Shown: positions 22,991 through 36,129 of the stretch, in pieces
Layout: the number at the start of each line of letters is the position of its first letter
Numbering within the stretch: position 1 is the first letter of the stretch
From: Paguma larvata
Lineage: Eukaryota > Chordata > Mammalia > Carnivora > Viverridae
Reading direction: 5' to 3'
NCBI GenBank assembly: GCA_030068075.1
Contig: CM057830.1
Coordinates: 28,304,247-28,368,246, forward strand
Length of the DNA stretch: 64,000 nt
Notes under the pieces: model-generated
The model's input: only the letters and a program-made list of their open reading frames with translations
Told to the model about the DNA's origin: nothing
Databases searched by the model: none
Made by a program: the position numbers and the translations under genes

Positions 22991-23689
22991 AAACTGTGTT
23001 CCTATCAACTATAATCAAGTTACTGTAAAATATACATCAACTTTAAAACTTGTTCAAAACTTACTATTTCCTAAAGAGACAAGCTGAGGACACAGATCCA
23101 CTAGGAAGATTTAATTGAATCTTTTCTTCGGGACAGCAACAAACAAACGGTCTTTTCCTGGTGCACAGGCACATGTGCTCCTCTCAGTTTTCCTGGACAG
23201 CTTAGGTGGGGAGGGAAAAGGCCCACCAGGAGTGGTGATGATCCGAAAACACCTGTAGCGCTATCCCATGGGGCTCTTGCAGAGCTCTTACTTGTTTTCT
23301 CTTGCTCTCCAGGCAGGGGCCCTTGAACACCTTTATTGCCCTTCTTTTCAACCCCTCACATATGCCAGAACCTTTGTTTCCATCCAGGCTTCCTAGGAAA
23401 GGAGTTGCTGCTGCCTGTCTGATTGCAGGATACGTGTCAGGAGCAGGAAGCGCTGCGGGGCTACAATACTGGAAAGCAAATCTCCCGAGGTTCTTTGTTG
23501 TTACAGTGAATTGGATTGTAATTTCCTGTGCCTTAGGCACTGCACGATGTCCTAGATATCACATCGTTTGAAAATTTTCATCTTCCAAGGTAACTTCACA
23601 TGGTTTTAGAGATGTAAATTAATTCAGATGAGTTGAATGTTACTAAATGATGAGAATAGTGTCACAACCAAGGACAGTTGTTTCTCATG
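22991..23689. other. unique DNA without identified features
   Basis: Overlapping opposite-strand ORFs at 23202-23571 have no recognisable domain. Confidence 0.4.
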
Positions 23690-23895
23690 CCCAGGCATCA
23701 TGCTAAGCACTGCACACACATTACGTAATTTCACCTGCACACAGTTCCATGAGGGGGAGATTTATGGCTACCACTCAAAAATGTCAAATGCACAAACTAA
23801 AGGTCACAGATATTATGAAATTTCCCCCAAGGTCATACAGCTGGAGAACTGGGGGCTAGAATTTGAACCCAAGATATAACTCTAGAGGCTGGGCT
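23690..23895 (-). mobile_element. MIR, antisense
   Basis: The order ATGCTAAGCACTGCACACAC, ACCTGCACACAGTTCCATGA, CAAGGTCATACAGCTGGAG, TAGAATTTGAACCCAAG, GGCTCTTAACC is the reverse complement of a near-complete MIR including its tRNA-like head. Confidence 0.85.
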
Positions 23896-24009
23896 CTTAA
23901 CCTCACGCATATGGTCTCCAGTGTACAATGAGCACATGTGTCCATCTTACAAACTGTCAGAGAGCCTGCACAGGTTTCTAATACAGGTTGAAGTGAAGTG
24001 TTTAGGAAG

Positions 24010-24160
24010 ACAATTCATTCTTTCTTTCTACAGACATTTACTATGGTTACTCTGTGCCAGGTGCTGCTCTGGGCACAGGAGATACAGCCGCAAACAAGAC
24101 AGAGAAAGACTCTGCAGCCTTGGAGATTATACTCTCGGATGGATGAAAAAATGATGATAA
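24010..24160 (-). mobile_element. L2 3' end, antisense
   Basis: CTCTGTGCCAGGTGCTGCTC, GGGCACAGGAGATACAGCCG, AACAAGACAGAGAAAGACTC and CTTGGAGATTATACTCTCGG follow the standard L2 3'-end order. Confidence 0.75.
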
Positions 24161-24944
24161 GCCCTTCAGTTCACCTGGTGTATTTGCTGGCACATTAGTG
24201 AACTGTTTTCATGAATCAATGAATAATCTGGATACTGCAAATTTAGGCTGCAAGAAATAGTGCTTTAATCATTAATTTTCATCATCACTGTGACAAGAAC
24301 TGTGTCTTTTCCATGTGTCACCCTAACTGAGCACAGAACCTTGGTATCTAGCCTCTGATGGCTCCTCAAAAACTGTTTGTTAAATGGTGGATTATTCTGG
24401 ATGAAAAAAATTATGTGTTACTCTTTAAAGAGCAGAGGGAAATTTGTTCTTGTGAGTAATATAAATGGAGTCTGATTCTTAATACTGGGCCATTTGTTTT
24501 TTAAATAATTTTATTGCCAGTCTTGATTGGGAATGTGGAATTTCAAAGCATTGCGATGTTTAAACAAATGCTAGACTAACAGAGGTGTCCATATACTTTT
24601 TATTAACTAAAAATACCCTAGATTTCTTTCTTCTGGTGAAAAAAAATAAAAAGAATCAGCAAGCCTTCATGCCATTTTCCTTTTCTTTTCTTTTTTTTTT
24701 TTTTTTTTTTTTTTGGTTTTACCATTTTTAAGTGGAGGTTTAATTATCTAGAATCTCTTTCTCCATTTCTCTGGAATACTTATTCATTGACAATTATTAC
24801 TCTTGACTTTATTGAGCACTAAATATTCCCCTTTGCCAAGGGGAATTAATTTTTCTATTGTTTATTTCAATTTTATATTTCAGATGTTTTGAAAAATAAT
24901 ATTGTACTGTTATCTCTTGTCAGCAAATAAAAAATGACTGAGCC
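24161..24944. other. unassigned DNA with long poly-T
   Basis: A 24-base T-run at 24691-24714 follows a short CT-rich stretch. The adjoining sequence is not recognised. No gene. Confidence 0.45.
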
Positions 24945-25128
24945 TAGGCAGCTCATTTGGTTAAGCGCCCAACTTCAGCTCAGGTTATCATCTCACAGCT
25001 TATGAATTCAAGCCCCACATCAGGTTGTCTGCTGTGAGCACAGATCCTGCTTCAGATCTTCTATCCCCCCCCATCCCTCCCCCACTTATTCTTTCTCTCT
25101 CAAAATAAATTTAAAAATCCCTTTTTTT
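24945..25128 (+). mobile_element. diverged felid SINE
   Basis: A degraded tRNA-like head (CAGCTCATTTGGTTAAGCGC), TCAGCTCAGGTTATCATCTC, a CT-rich linker and a CAAAATAAATTTAAA tail. Flanks are too diverged to define a TSD. Confidence 0.85.
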
Positions 25129-26008
25129 TAAAAAAAATTAAAGACTGTAGTTACACACTTGACACACTGCATACCAGCCAGTGTCAGCGGGGGACACAAT
25201 GTCAGAAATGAGCTGTCAAGGAAGGCAGGTGGAAAGACATGCCCAGAGAAAGGAAGGCTGGAGCCACCTTCTCTTCAAGACAGGTGTTGGAGGAGAGGGG
25301 GCAAAAACGTGGACATGAGAACAGTCTCAGTTTTTAAGGATGTAGAGTTTGAGAGTTGGAAGACAGCTGGAGATGAGTATTCCTTACTAAAGAAATAGGT
25401 TGCTTTTCCTTGTCTTCTCATAAATGTGGAAATCGGGGTGAAGGCAGGACTAGAATCTAGACAGCCTGAAGCCAGACGGGTATTCTTTCAGTTCATTCAT
25501 TCATTCTTCTCTTTATGTGATGAGCTTACTTAGGGGTAGCAGATAAGTACGCATAGTCCTTGTACCAGAGAAGCCTACTGTCCTGGTAAGATGGCCATTG
25601 TATTCTGCGGTGAGGAGGTCTCAGAGCAAATGCTACAGAGTGCTAGGAAGTGAAGAGAGGGGAGTGACTAATTACCGGGGATGGGAGTGCCCTGGAAAGG
25701 AAACTGTACTGGAGCGCAATAGAAAGGATCCTAACAACCGGACCCGGTCAGCCAGCCCTGTACTATATTTTGTATTGATTCACACCCCCTCCACCCCCAC
25801 CCCCCACAAACAGTAACTTGTTTTACCCATAGCTAAACGAACATTACAATTTAATCACGAGATATTGGTGTAATTGGGAATATACAAAGGAAAAATAAAA
25901 CATGTGTGCCCTCCTAGAATCATGGCTGCAGTGTTTCACAGATCCCTTGGAACATATGGCCTGGAAAGGCAAAATATCTTTTATTAATAAAACTGGGGGA
26001 AATTTACC
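25129..26008. other. low-repeat DNA, possible L2/MIR remnants
   Basis: About 25400-25580 has weak antisense MIR/L2-like motifs (a TTCATTCATTCATTC run and a ACTAGAATCTAGACAG stretch). No gene was seen. A C-rich patch lies at 25786-25806. Confidence 0.35.
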
Positions 26009-26281
26009 AAAAACATTGTTTTCTTTTTAAATTTTTTTTTAAATTTATTTTGAGAGAGGGAGAGAGAGAGAGAGAGAGACGTAGAGAGACGTAGAGAGAC
26101 AGAGAGCATGACCGAGGTAGGGTTAGAGAGAGAAGGAGACACAGAATCTGAACTAGGCTCCAGGCTCTGAGCTGTCAGCACAAGTCCAGTGCGAGGCCCG
26201 AACCCATGCACTATGAGATCATAATCTGAGCCGAAGTCAGACGCTTAACCAACTGAGCTACCCAGGTGCCCCAAAAACATT
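26009..26281 (-). mobile_element. felid SINE, antisense, GA-expanded
   Basis: The body is about 26018-26272 and AAAAACATT flanks it at 26009-26017 and 26273-26281. The linker has expanded into (GA)n with two 10-bp ACGTAGAGAG units near 26079-26100. Confidence 0.9.
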
Positions 26282-28412
26282 TCTTACTTTCAGAAAACCT
26301 TGGATTTCTATCAAAGCACTGAACCTAAAATGATAATGCTATGGGGCTCAGATACAAGGGTTTGAAATGCACAACAAATCCTGCCTTCTCCTGGGACATT
26401 CTGTAATGTCTGAGGTCACATCTACATTCGGTTTACCCCTCCAACATGTGACACAATCCCAGTAGAAGTCACCAGATGGTCTTAGGTAATATTAGGCCAA
26501 TAGAGTTCTCAAAAACATTGTGTTATTAGGCTATTAATAACCTTTTAGATTAATTATATTCCCCCACTTCCTTTTAACTTCTATTAGAAGTGCTTTCAAG
26601 TGCCACAGATTTACTACTTAAAAGCATATATTTCCCAATCTTATGGGCACAAAAATATTTAAGTCTTTTCTAAAATTTAATATAGTTAGAAAATCCATAA
26701 AATGGGACCAAGGTCCCTAAATACATATGTAAACTATCTATGCCTGGCCTCTGAGCACACCACTATAATTTTAATTTTAAATTTAAATTTTAAATTCTAT
26801 TTATTAAATATATATTTATTTAATATAATAGGCCCTCCTGTAATTTAAATCAGAGACCTTTCCTTCCTTATGCTGAAACCATTAGTAGAAAAAGAAAATC
26901 TGATAGAAAAATAAACCAGAATGCAGTGATGGCAGGAATCACTTAGGCCATAACCAGATCTTCTGGAATGTTCAACACAAGCACTGATGAAGGGGAGTCT
27001 GTGGCAGGCACAGGAGAGGCTCTGGGGTGACGGTGGTAGAACCGCTCCTCTCTTCCAAGCCCCTGTTCGTACGTCCATTCTTATGGGAATCTCCTTCACA
27101 CCCAATCCCTCCTAAAGTTCAGTGTCTCTTTTTATTTGATTCCAGATTGGAGCATCTGTTACTCCTCAGCATAACCCATGGTACAAAGGAACTATTATTG
27201 TTTTGAGCTGTTGAGGTTTTGAGATTGTTTCTTTCAGGGGGTTAAAATTAGCTTATCCCAATGAATTCAGTCACCTTCCATGTGCAAAAGATGTGTTAAT
27301 GAAGCTAGCATTTAAGATAGGGGAGGTTATATTGGAAATCTAATTTAAGCTATGAATTTATTCTAATTTTACTGCTTATTCCTTTCCTTCTCTTAAAGTA
27401 TAGTAAGTTTAATAATCACACACATTCATTAGGCCAGTCTGTAATAGGATATGGAAAGATTCTGATCTTTCCTCTCTAGGTCACTGCCTGGGATACCAAA
27501 CAGACTGCAAGTCTCTGTGAGGACTCCTATAGCATTATTTCTTCAACAGGTTCCCAAGTGTCTGTAAGAATGTAGTCACTGGACTCATTCTGGGAATTCA
27601 TTTCACAAAATTTCCTGACAAAACTGACAATGATTGGAAAACTTGCTCGTAGCTGGAAATAGGGGCCAGGACTAGAAGCAAATGAACTCCGTGATTTTGC
27701 TTTATCCTTGCCTTTGTGAGTAGAAAGTTGTGACTGATGTACTCACATGTTCTAAAAGGGAAGAATTCCTGACTTACTGCTTTTCCCATCTGAAATTCTT
27801 TTCTCAAAGATCTGATAATCATGTGCAGAAAGTTGCTTTCTTTGAGGAAATACCAGAGCCTTTGTTCCGGTAGGTTTCTAGAAACCCAGCACAGCAAGGT
27901 ACATGGGTTTGTAGGTAAGACCGTCTTAGCGGTCTTAACTATGAATACATCAGTATTTGTTTGAAGATGTCTGGTCTAAATTGGTTTCTGTGTGGTTAGT
28001 GTTAGTTTTGTACATTATCTTCTCAATGGTTACATTATCACAGTGCTGGAAAATGTACCTTGTGGAGGCTGTAATATCAAAATCTGGGAGTTAGCTAGAA
28101 AAAGGAATATAGGAAGACTACTGTAACCAAAAGAAGAAGGCGGCATCAGGCTTTGAGGATTCTGTGGGTGGTACAACTGAAGCATAATTCCCACCACAAG
28201 CTGCCTGCCTTGGAACTCCCACAGGATCAGGTCTCTACCTCTCATGTACACTCTATTTGTTGCCCTATATTAGAGTCATTAACATGCTTATCTGATCTTT
28301 ATTATTAGACAAGAAAATGAGAAGTATGCCTGAATTATCTTTTTTTGTCCCTAACATTTCCTTTAAAATGTCTTTCATGTACATAGCATATGATTAATAC
28401 ATGTTTACTGAA
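26282..28412. other. low-repeat DNA, no gene
   Basis: AT-rich near-palindromic sequence at 26765-26830 (alternating AATTT/TTAAA blocks). An 8-bp perfect stem TAAGACCG/CGGTCTTA at 27916-27937. The minus-strand ORFs at 26845-27105, 27598-27897 and 28030-28251 have no recognisable domains. Confidence 0.4.
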
Positions 28413-28651
28413 TGAATGGATAATTTTAGTTTTTAAAATTTTTTTGTTTATTTTTTTATTTAGAAAGAGACAGTGAGGGAGACAGCAAAGGAGGAGCACA
28501 GAGAGAGATCCCAAGCAGGCTCCGCACTGTCAGTACAGAGCCCAAAGCAGGGCTCGAAGTCATGAACCACGAGATCATGACCTGAAGTGAAATCAAGAGT
28601 CGGATGCTCAACTGAGTGAGCCACCCAGGCGCTCTGAATGGATACTTTTAG
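28413..28651 (-). mobile_element. felid SINE, antisense, with 17-bp TSD
   Basis: The body is 28430-28634. TGAATGGATAATTTTAG (28413-28429) and TGAATGGATACTTTTAG (28635-28651) flank it, one mismatch. Confidence 0.94.
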
Positions 28652-30260
28652 ATTGAATTGTCCTGAATTTTCACTTCAGGAGTGCAAAGCATTTGTACTC
28701 TTAACTATTTGGTTCATGACTTTGAATGAGGGCTTCCACAAGTGCTATCTGAATTTATTATATCCTGAGGATATAATTTATTATATCAAGAGGATATCTG
28801 GGAAACTTTAAATTTAAAGAAAAACCATTAATGATCTGTTAACCATCATGACATATTCTTCTGGCACTGTTATATTATACTCAGTGTATCATTGGCATAT
28901 GCGAACAAAGCAAGTGCCAATTCCCTATCTGATAATGTCACCCTTGCTCAGGCCACTTATAATACTGTGGGGGCCCATAGCAAGACAACAGATAAAGATC
29001 CATGCAGCATATATCTGTGTACTGAAGAGTTATAAATAATGCTAAGAAACCATTATGTAAATTGAGCAATATACTCCTGCTTTCACAAGGTACATTCCTA
29101 GTCACCTGGAAGGGCAGGTTCAAATTCTGAACTCTCAGACTCTAGAGTTCTAGATTTGAAGGTAGAGCCACAGAAAAAACCATCCCTAAGCAGGAGCTAG
29201 GGGCTCACTCCCCTCCTCTTCTGCCTGCTTTGCATCTTCCCACACTGAGAGGGACCCTGTACTCATGTGGACACCCCCATATACAAGTTAACATTTTATT
29301 CAATAATAAATAAAATTTAACGTCCATTAATATCTGCCACTTGGTTTTCCCACGGGCCTATGTGTGTACACACTGAGGCAGGTCTGCATTCGGCATGATG
29401 GCCCAGGATGAACCCCCCCACATCCTTGGAAATGGGCTGAGTGCCATTTAAGAAGAAAATCCTAGGACATGAGTAAGCAGAGTGTGACTAGAAGTGGATT
29501 TCTAGTTGTCCCATGGGGCCCAGTCAGAAGTTAAGAAGGGGCCTGTGTTGCCCGGGACTTGAGGCAGTATTATTTCAACTCCCTAAGCAACCCCCTTCAA
29601 CATACTCCCTCACTCCCAAGAAGCCATACTGACCATCATATGTAAATAGTAGCTCCATAAATATTTTTAAAGAAAATAACATTTCCTCCCCTGAGAGAGC
29701 AATGGTTCATGAAGTACAAATAATAAACATGGATAAAAGATCTGGAATATTTGAACTATACAGCAGAATATTTTCTGAGCAGCTCAGGGATACAAGTAAT
29801 CAAAATAGTGATGATAATCATGTGTGAGACTGATTTTATGTTCATTGGTCAACCAGAAATGAATGAGACAAAGGACTCTGGATAAATTATTGAGAAACAA
29901 TGAGAATCTCTATAAAAAATTATAACCAAAAAAATCTGGCTGCACGAAACACGTCGCCACAATAGCTGATAGATCAGTATGTCAACAACATCTACAGTTT
30001 CCTGATGCATTAGAAAATAACGAGTTCTTCACTTGATAAGGTAAAATCCTTTGACAGAAAGTGTGGCTCAAACTTCTTTGCATTTTGTTCAAAAATAACC
30101 ATAAAATGGAATATGGGAGACTTCCACTAAAACTGCCAATAGAGCTATGAGTTTGAGATAAGCCTCTGCTAATTTATGATGGCAGAAGACTGATCATTCT
30201 AAGTGATAACTATGAAACCATCTATGATCTAGGTTTCAAAGTACAAAGTACTTGGAAAAG
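28652..30260. other. low-repeat DNA, no gene
   Basis: A 9-bp perfect stem with a 3-nt loop lies at 28757-28777 (ATTATATCC/GGATATAAT). No coding or RNA gene was recognised. Confidence 0.4.
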
Positions 30261-30289
30261 TGATGATTTGATGTCTGGATAGCAACTGG

Positions 30290-30480
30290 CAACAGTGGGG
30301 AAACTACGGGATTCAGAACTTGGCTCGTTGAAAGTGCAGCAGTCTGGTGGATGACTTTAGGTATAGCATTCAAACTGAATTATGCCAAAAAAACAATTTC
30401 TCAATGTAAAGTAGGGACAGTTATCCCATACAATTGCTGTGAATTACATTGCACCACACGTGAAAGTGCTCAGTACGTGG
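30290..30480 (+). mobile_element. probable MIR, sense
   Basis: GATGACTTTAGGTATAGCAT, TTTCTCAATGTAAAGTAGGG, ACAATTGCTGTGAATTACAT and GTGAAAGTGCTCAGTACGTG follow the order of a MIR from its middle to its 3' end. It is strongly diverged. Confidence 0.6.
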
Positions 30481-31384
30481 AGTCATGTTGTAAAATTGTT
30501 ATATACTAGTATTATTTGCCTTAACACTCTCTCACTGTGATTTCTAACATATCCATATATGAAGGGTATATCCATTACTAGCTGATTTACTTCTTTTAAG
30601 CTTGCTAGCAGTTAATTCCTCAAATCTGAATCACTACAGAGCTCTAATTCAGTCATTAAAATTACTGATCTGAATCAAGGTGTCATTTCGCTAGTTGTTG
30701 CTTTCATCTTAACAAGCAATTAGGATCGATTATGTAGTCATCTATTTGATTGTTTGACAACTGAGACTTTCGTAACTAAAATAATTGCTCAGCTATGCTT
30801 TTGGTCAATCCTGCATAATCTCCAACATAATTTTAATGATTTTTTTTCTTCTGAAGAGAGTTAAAGTGTACATGATTGAAATAACAAAAGGTAAGAAAAA
30901 GGCTTATACTATATTTTACAATGTGTATGTCCTGAGGGAATAAAGGAGACATTTTAAGTCAGCAAGGATGTTCTAGAAGCATTAATAAATCATCGGAGGC
31001 AGTAGAAGTCATTCAAAGCAGGGGAAAAATGCATTGTTATATAGTCAACAAGCAAGATTAGGTAAAGCCACAAACAAACATATGAGTCAATTAAGGATTT
31101 GAATTAGGACAAGGATTTCAAGGGGTTAATGAAGAGTCAGAATTCAAAAGGAGATCTGTAAAGTTGACATTAAATACAACTAAGCTTTTATCTTGTGTGA
31201 CATTCATGATGATTACTGTGTGTTTAAAAGCCTGGCCCCAGCAAAATCCATTGCACAAATAAAGATCTTATTTGGCCTCCACTCAGCAAATTTATGTGGA
31301 TTCCTGGTTTCTCAGGGTAGCTTAATGCCTTAGACTGTGAACTATAAAATTCAGTCTGCCTTCCCTCCCTCCTTTTAGGGAACT
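30481..31384. other. unassigned AT-rich DNA
   Basis: No gene, RNA or repeat was recognised. Confidence 0.4.
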
Positions 31385-31680
31385 ACTTATTTCATTGTTT
31401 TTATGAAGAATTTTAAACACACAAATATAGATGTACTAATACGGTGTGTACATACCCATCCCTCAGCCCTAAAAACCATCACTCCATGCCCAATCCTACC
31501 CCATCTATCCCCATCTATCATAAACTCTTTAGTTTGCATAACTAAAAATAAACTTTAAAAAATATATCATCACAATACTTTGTTTTGCACTTAAAAATAG
31601 TTGATGTCAAATGTCTAGGTAATGTTAGAAATTACAGCTGATTCATATCTCATATATTTTTGTATAATTTGTTTACTAAA
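31385..31680 (-). mobile_element. possible old L1 3'UTR, antisense
   Basis: TGAAGAATTTTAAACACAC, GTGTGTACATACCCATCCCT and AATACTTTGTTTTGCACTTA resemble the antisense of an old L1 3' end. It is weak. Confidence 0.45.
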
Positions 31681-32761
31681 GACCTAAATAATGCCTGTAT
31701 ATTAGAATGATATGGATTTCATGCTAATTTAATCTATGTTTCCCCTTAATCTTCTTCCCTCATTATTCCTATCATTCAGTAGTAAAATAGCTGAGTTTTT
31801 AGTAAGCGCTAAGTCCTGTGGGAAATGAATCCTTCTCATGTGGCTTCCAATCCTTACAAAGGCAATGCAAATTGGACGTTGATTTCCTCGTTTTCTCTTG
31901 CTCGTTACTGTGTTTCAAACACAGAGGTGTCTGACTACAGATTCGCAATTTTTTTCTATGCTATCATGAACCTTTTGATTTCATCTCACACACACACAAT
32001 GATACCAATACCCACACCTGTACTACTCGATGGCCTTAGCATACAATTTTCTCCCACAATCAGGCTTTTCAGCAGATGAAGGAGGATGCTACTACATTTC
32101 TAAAGATAAACTAATTCCTATCAAGAGCTTTAATGAGAACTTAGGTATGGAGTGGTACTTACTAAGCACCATTACGGATTAACTAATAAGTCAAGTCAAA
32201 CTCAACTCACTTCATAATTTTGACAAGATTCGTTCTTCATTGGAATAGTCGATGAGGGGAAGAGCACAGAAAGATAGTGTACGGACCTCATCAAGAAAGT
32301 TTATTATGCCTTTCACATTATCCTGTGGTAGTAATAGAGAGTCAGGGGTTGTACATTAGTAAAATTATTTACATTCAAAGAGCCAAGACCAATAAAAACA
32401 AAAATGTTTGAGAAACCAATACTGAATGTAAATACAGTGCCAAATATTCCACTAGGTTTGAGAAACTGAAACAGAAAAAGAGAATAGGGTGTGTCAAACT
32501 TTGAACAAAGAGTGTGAATGATGAGAGAACTTGTCATCCACTGTGGAGTGGCTGGTGTCTTCTAATTATATTCTCTATATGTACCATTCTGCTACCATAC
32601 TGGCAATATGGTAGACGAATTGTTTATAGCTTCCTTAGCTTGAAAGGGAAGCCATTTTGAGGTAAAGATTCTTCAAGGAACAAGGGCCTACATCTTGTGT
32701 ACGAGATAAAATAATAATTTGAGATATCAACACATCACGTAACAGCATATAATATGTAAAT
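31681..32761. other. unassigned low-repeat DNA
   Basis: A short (CA)5-6 lies at 31988-31998. No gene. Confidence 0.4.
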
Positions 32762-33000
32762 TATAGAGGCAGTATGGCACAGTGGATAATGGGATAGGGT
32801 TGTAATATTGCCTGGGTTTATGTTCCAGCTCTGCCATGTATTAGCTGTGTGACCTTGGGAAAGTTACTTAACCTCCCTGCCTCAATATACTAATCTATGA
32901 AATACTAGTGCCTAATTCATATAGCTGTGGGAAGGATCTGATGAGTTAATAAAAGTAAAAGTACTCAAAGTAATGCTAGTGCTCAGTAAGCACTGCAAAG
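32762..33000 (+). mobile_element. MIR, sense, near full length
   Basis: It includes the tRNA-like head (AGGCAGTATGGCACAGTGGA), box B-like GTTTATGTTCCAGCTCTGCC, the core (TGTGTGACCTTGGGAAAGTT) and a 3' part ending near AGTAAGCACT. Confidence 0.93.
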
Positions 33001-34324
33001 GAGGAGGTAATGACTGTTATTACTATCTGTAAGAAACTGAATCTATGGATATTTCTGTTGGGATACATTCTCCATGGGTCTTTAATGTTTCTCTATTCAT
33101 CTTCCAAGCAGAGACACTTGTTCAGAACTACTTTTCCTAAGATAGATTCAGAGTGAACAATCTTGGAAGATAGTGAAACTGTCTCTTGAAATAATATGTG
33201 AATACCTGAATATTCAGTTTCACAAATATGTGAACCTTAAAATTTTAACTTGAAGTGGAATTATTATTCTACTTGTTGGTATTCTATTAGTTGAGGTATA
33301 CAGGTATGTTTATCACTAAAAGAATAAAATGAAATAATTTATAGAAATAGTTATACAGTAGTCAAGTAATAAGAAAAGTTATTTGAAAGTTATTGTAAAA
33401 TATTGTTAATGTACATAAGTAGAAGATTTACAAAGGATATTATAACTCCTTTAAGATATCAAACATTTATAAGAACTTACATAATAATATAAGACAATAA
33501 TGGTAACTAGATGATAAAATAATACTTCACTTTGTAGGTTTTTTTTTTTATTATACTAGCACTCATAACATTAAATAAGATTTAAGAGCCTTAAACCACA
33601 TTTCAAAACAACAGGCTTTAGAAGCTTTAAATAGTCAGTTTCTGATACTAATGTGCTTCTGGAAGCTAACAGTTTAAAATTTTATTAAAATGATTACTAT
33701 AGATTGGCAGTCTTTTTCAGTAGTTGAAGATAAATGAATTTTTCAATTTACCTAAGCTATGAATTCAACATATAAAATTCTTTCTAGAAAATATTTACCG
33801 AACAGCTTGTGGGATGGCTTTAATATAGTAGTAGTAACGAACTGCTAACAGCTCCAAAAGTAGTACCCTACACTAGCAGAGTTATCCAGAAAAAAATCTT
33901 GCCTTCCAGTGGCCTCAGTGAAGAGTCAGTTCTAACACAAATATAAAGCATAATGAATGCAAGAGCAATGTAGCAAGGGAGAATCCTCAGAAATGGTTTC
34001 TACCTTATATCAAAATTTTCCATTTTAATTACTCATTTTAATAATAAAATTAGAATACTTTGTGTGGCATTTTAGTTTTCTGTTACATCTCATTATTTCA
34101 TCCCATAATGATGATATTTCACTTAAGCATCAGCTTCAGCCAAATAATTGAGTTTCAATAGTTGGTCATTTCGCATTTGGTGAGAATATGAATTAAAAAA
34201 TCAATAGCTCATCAATATATAATATATAAAGACTATAAAGAAATATTTTTAAAATACTATTAAAAATGTCAGCCAAACAGTATCCTCATTAAAATTCATC
34301 CATAAGAGGCTTTACTGAATATGT
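33001..34324. other. AT-rich unassigned DNA
   Basis: No gene or recognisable repeat. A T-run lies at 33540-33549. Confidence 0.4.
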
Positions 34325-35670
34325 AACTTCATATTTTGAAATAATTATAGATTCACAGAAAGTTACATAGTACAGAGAGGTCTCGTGTATACTTTATTGA
34401 GTTTCTCAATATGGTAACATCTAAATAATTATAATACAATATCAAAACCAGGAAACAGGCATCGGTATAAAATAGATGTATTTTATGCTATTTTATCACA
34501 GTGGTCGATTTTTGTGCCACCAGTACAATCAAGATATAGAACTCTCTTCAAATTTTGTAGATATATACCCAGAAGTGGGATTTCTGAATGATGTGGTAGT
34601 TCGATTTTTAATTTTTTTGAGGGACCTCCGTAGTGTTTTCCACTGTGTCTGCATTATTCTACATTTCCACCAGTAGTGTATAAGGGTTCCAGTTTCTCCA
34701 CATCCTCATCAACACTTAATGTTTTTATATAGAATAGCCACTATAACAGGCGTGACATGATATCTTATTGTGGTTTTGATTTGCATGTCCCTGATGAGTG
34801 ATGTTGAACACCTTTTTATTCACTTGTTGGCCATATGTAGGTCTTCTTTGGAGAAATGTCTATTCAAGATTTTTGTTGTTTTGGGGTGCCTGGGTGGCTC
34901 AGTCGGTTAAGCATCTGACTTCTGCTCAGGTCATGATCTCACAGTTCATGAGTTCGAGCCCCGCATCAGGTTCTGTGCTGACAGCTTAGAGCCTGGAGCC
35001 TGCTTCAGATTCTGTGTCTCCCTCTCTCTCTTCCCCAACCCTATTTGTGCTCTCTGTCTCTCAAAAATGAATAAACGTCAAAAAGAATTATAAAAAAATA
35101 AAATTGAGTTCTTTTCTTGTTTTTTCTTTGTTTCTTGTTTTTTTTTCTATTGAGCTATAGGAGATTTTTATATATTTTGGATATTAATCCTTATGATATA
35201 GATAGCTTGCAAATATTTGCTCTCATTCCATAGATTGCCTTTCTACTTTGTTGACTGCTTTGTTGTGCAGAAGCTTTTTTGATGTAGTCCCACTTTTCTG
35301 TATTTTTGGTTTTGATGCCTGTTTTTGGTGTCAATTCCAAGAAATCATTGCTGAGCCCAATGTCAAGAAGATTTCCCCCTGTTCTCCTTAAACGATTTTA
35401 TGGTTTCAGGTCATGCATTTAAGTCTTTCATCCATTTTGAGTTGATTTCTGTGTATGGTGTAAAATAATTGTACAACTTAATTCTGGATGTCATTATCTA
35501 GTTATGTCAACACTATTCACTGAAGAGACTACTCTTTTCCCACTGTGTGTTCTTAGCACTCTTGTTGAAGATCAACTGACAGTATATACATGGGTTTATT
35601 TCTGGGCTCTGTATTCTGTTCCATTGAGCTATTAATCTGCTTTTATGCCAGTATCATACTGGTTTTTGTT
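34325..35670 (-). mobile_element. old L1 3' half, antisense, split by a SINE
   Basis: 3'UTR-like antisense (TAGTACAGAGAGGTCTCGTG, TATCAAAACCAGGAAACAGG), then antisense ORF2 C-terminus (TTTTCCACTGTGTCTGCATT, TTTCTCCACATCCTCATCAA) extending toward the RT domain (GTTCCATTGAGCTATTAATC). A SINE interrupts at about 34884-35100. Confidence 0.85.
34884..35100 (+). mobile_element. felid SINE inside antisense L1
   Basis: Complete head (GGGTGCCTGGGTGGCTCAGT), box B, linker and tail. Insertion direction is opposite to the host L1. TSD unclear because the flanks are T-rich. Confidence 0.93.
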
Positions 35671-35674
35671 TTTG

Positions 35675-35958
35675 TTGAGTTTTGTTGAGATATAATTTAT
35701 TTATAACATTGTATTAGTTTAAGGTGTACAACATAATGATTATATATATATATATATACACGATATATATATACATACATATATATCATATATATATTGT
35801 ATATATATGATATATATCTTATATATATATCTTATATCGTATATGTCTTATATCATATAAATATACGATATATGTATCATATATATATATATATATATAT
35901 ATATACTGAAATGATTACCACAGAAAGTTTATTAAAGATCTTGCTGATCTCACTCACC
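35675..35958 (-). mobile_element. second antisense L1 3' end with AT expansion
   Basis: TTGTTGAGATATAATTTATT, then TAGTTTAAGGTGTACAACAT and ATGATTACCACAGAAAGTTT are standard antisense L1 3'UTR blocks. A long TA-rich tract separates them. Confidence 0.8.
35738..35906. repeat. TA-rich tract with perfect 16-bp palindromic stem
   Basis: Cryptic AT repeat of about 165 bp. ATATATCATATATATA (35781-35796) is the exact reverse complement of TATATATATGATATAT (35800-35815), a hairpin with a 3-nt loop. Further partial stems occur around it. Confidence 0.93.
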
Positions 35959-36128
35959 TGTTTTTAACATTTACTTTTTCTCATTATTCACAGTTCCTTT
36001 ATTCTTTAAATTTTTATTTAAATTCTAGTTAGTTAACATATAGTGTAATACTGGTTTCAGGAGTAGAATTTCATGGTTCATCACTTACATGCAACACCCA
36101 ATGCTCACACTTGTGTTTTTAACATTTA
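35959..36128 (-). mobile_element. short antisense L1 3' end with perfect 15-bp TSD
   Basis: TGTTTTTAACATTTA lies at 35959-35973 and 36114-36128. The 140-bp insert between them contains antisense L1 3'-end sequence (AATTCTAGTTAGTTAACATA, TGTAATACTGGTTTCAGG). It is a severely 5'-truncated insertion. Confidence 0.92.
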
Positions 36129-36129
36129 A

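Noticed and set aside
26057..26110. (GA)n-rich tract as a CRISPR-like or satellite array
   Set aside because: It is the expanded linker of an antisense SINE.
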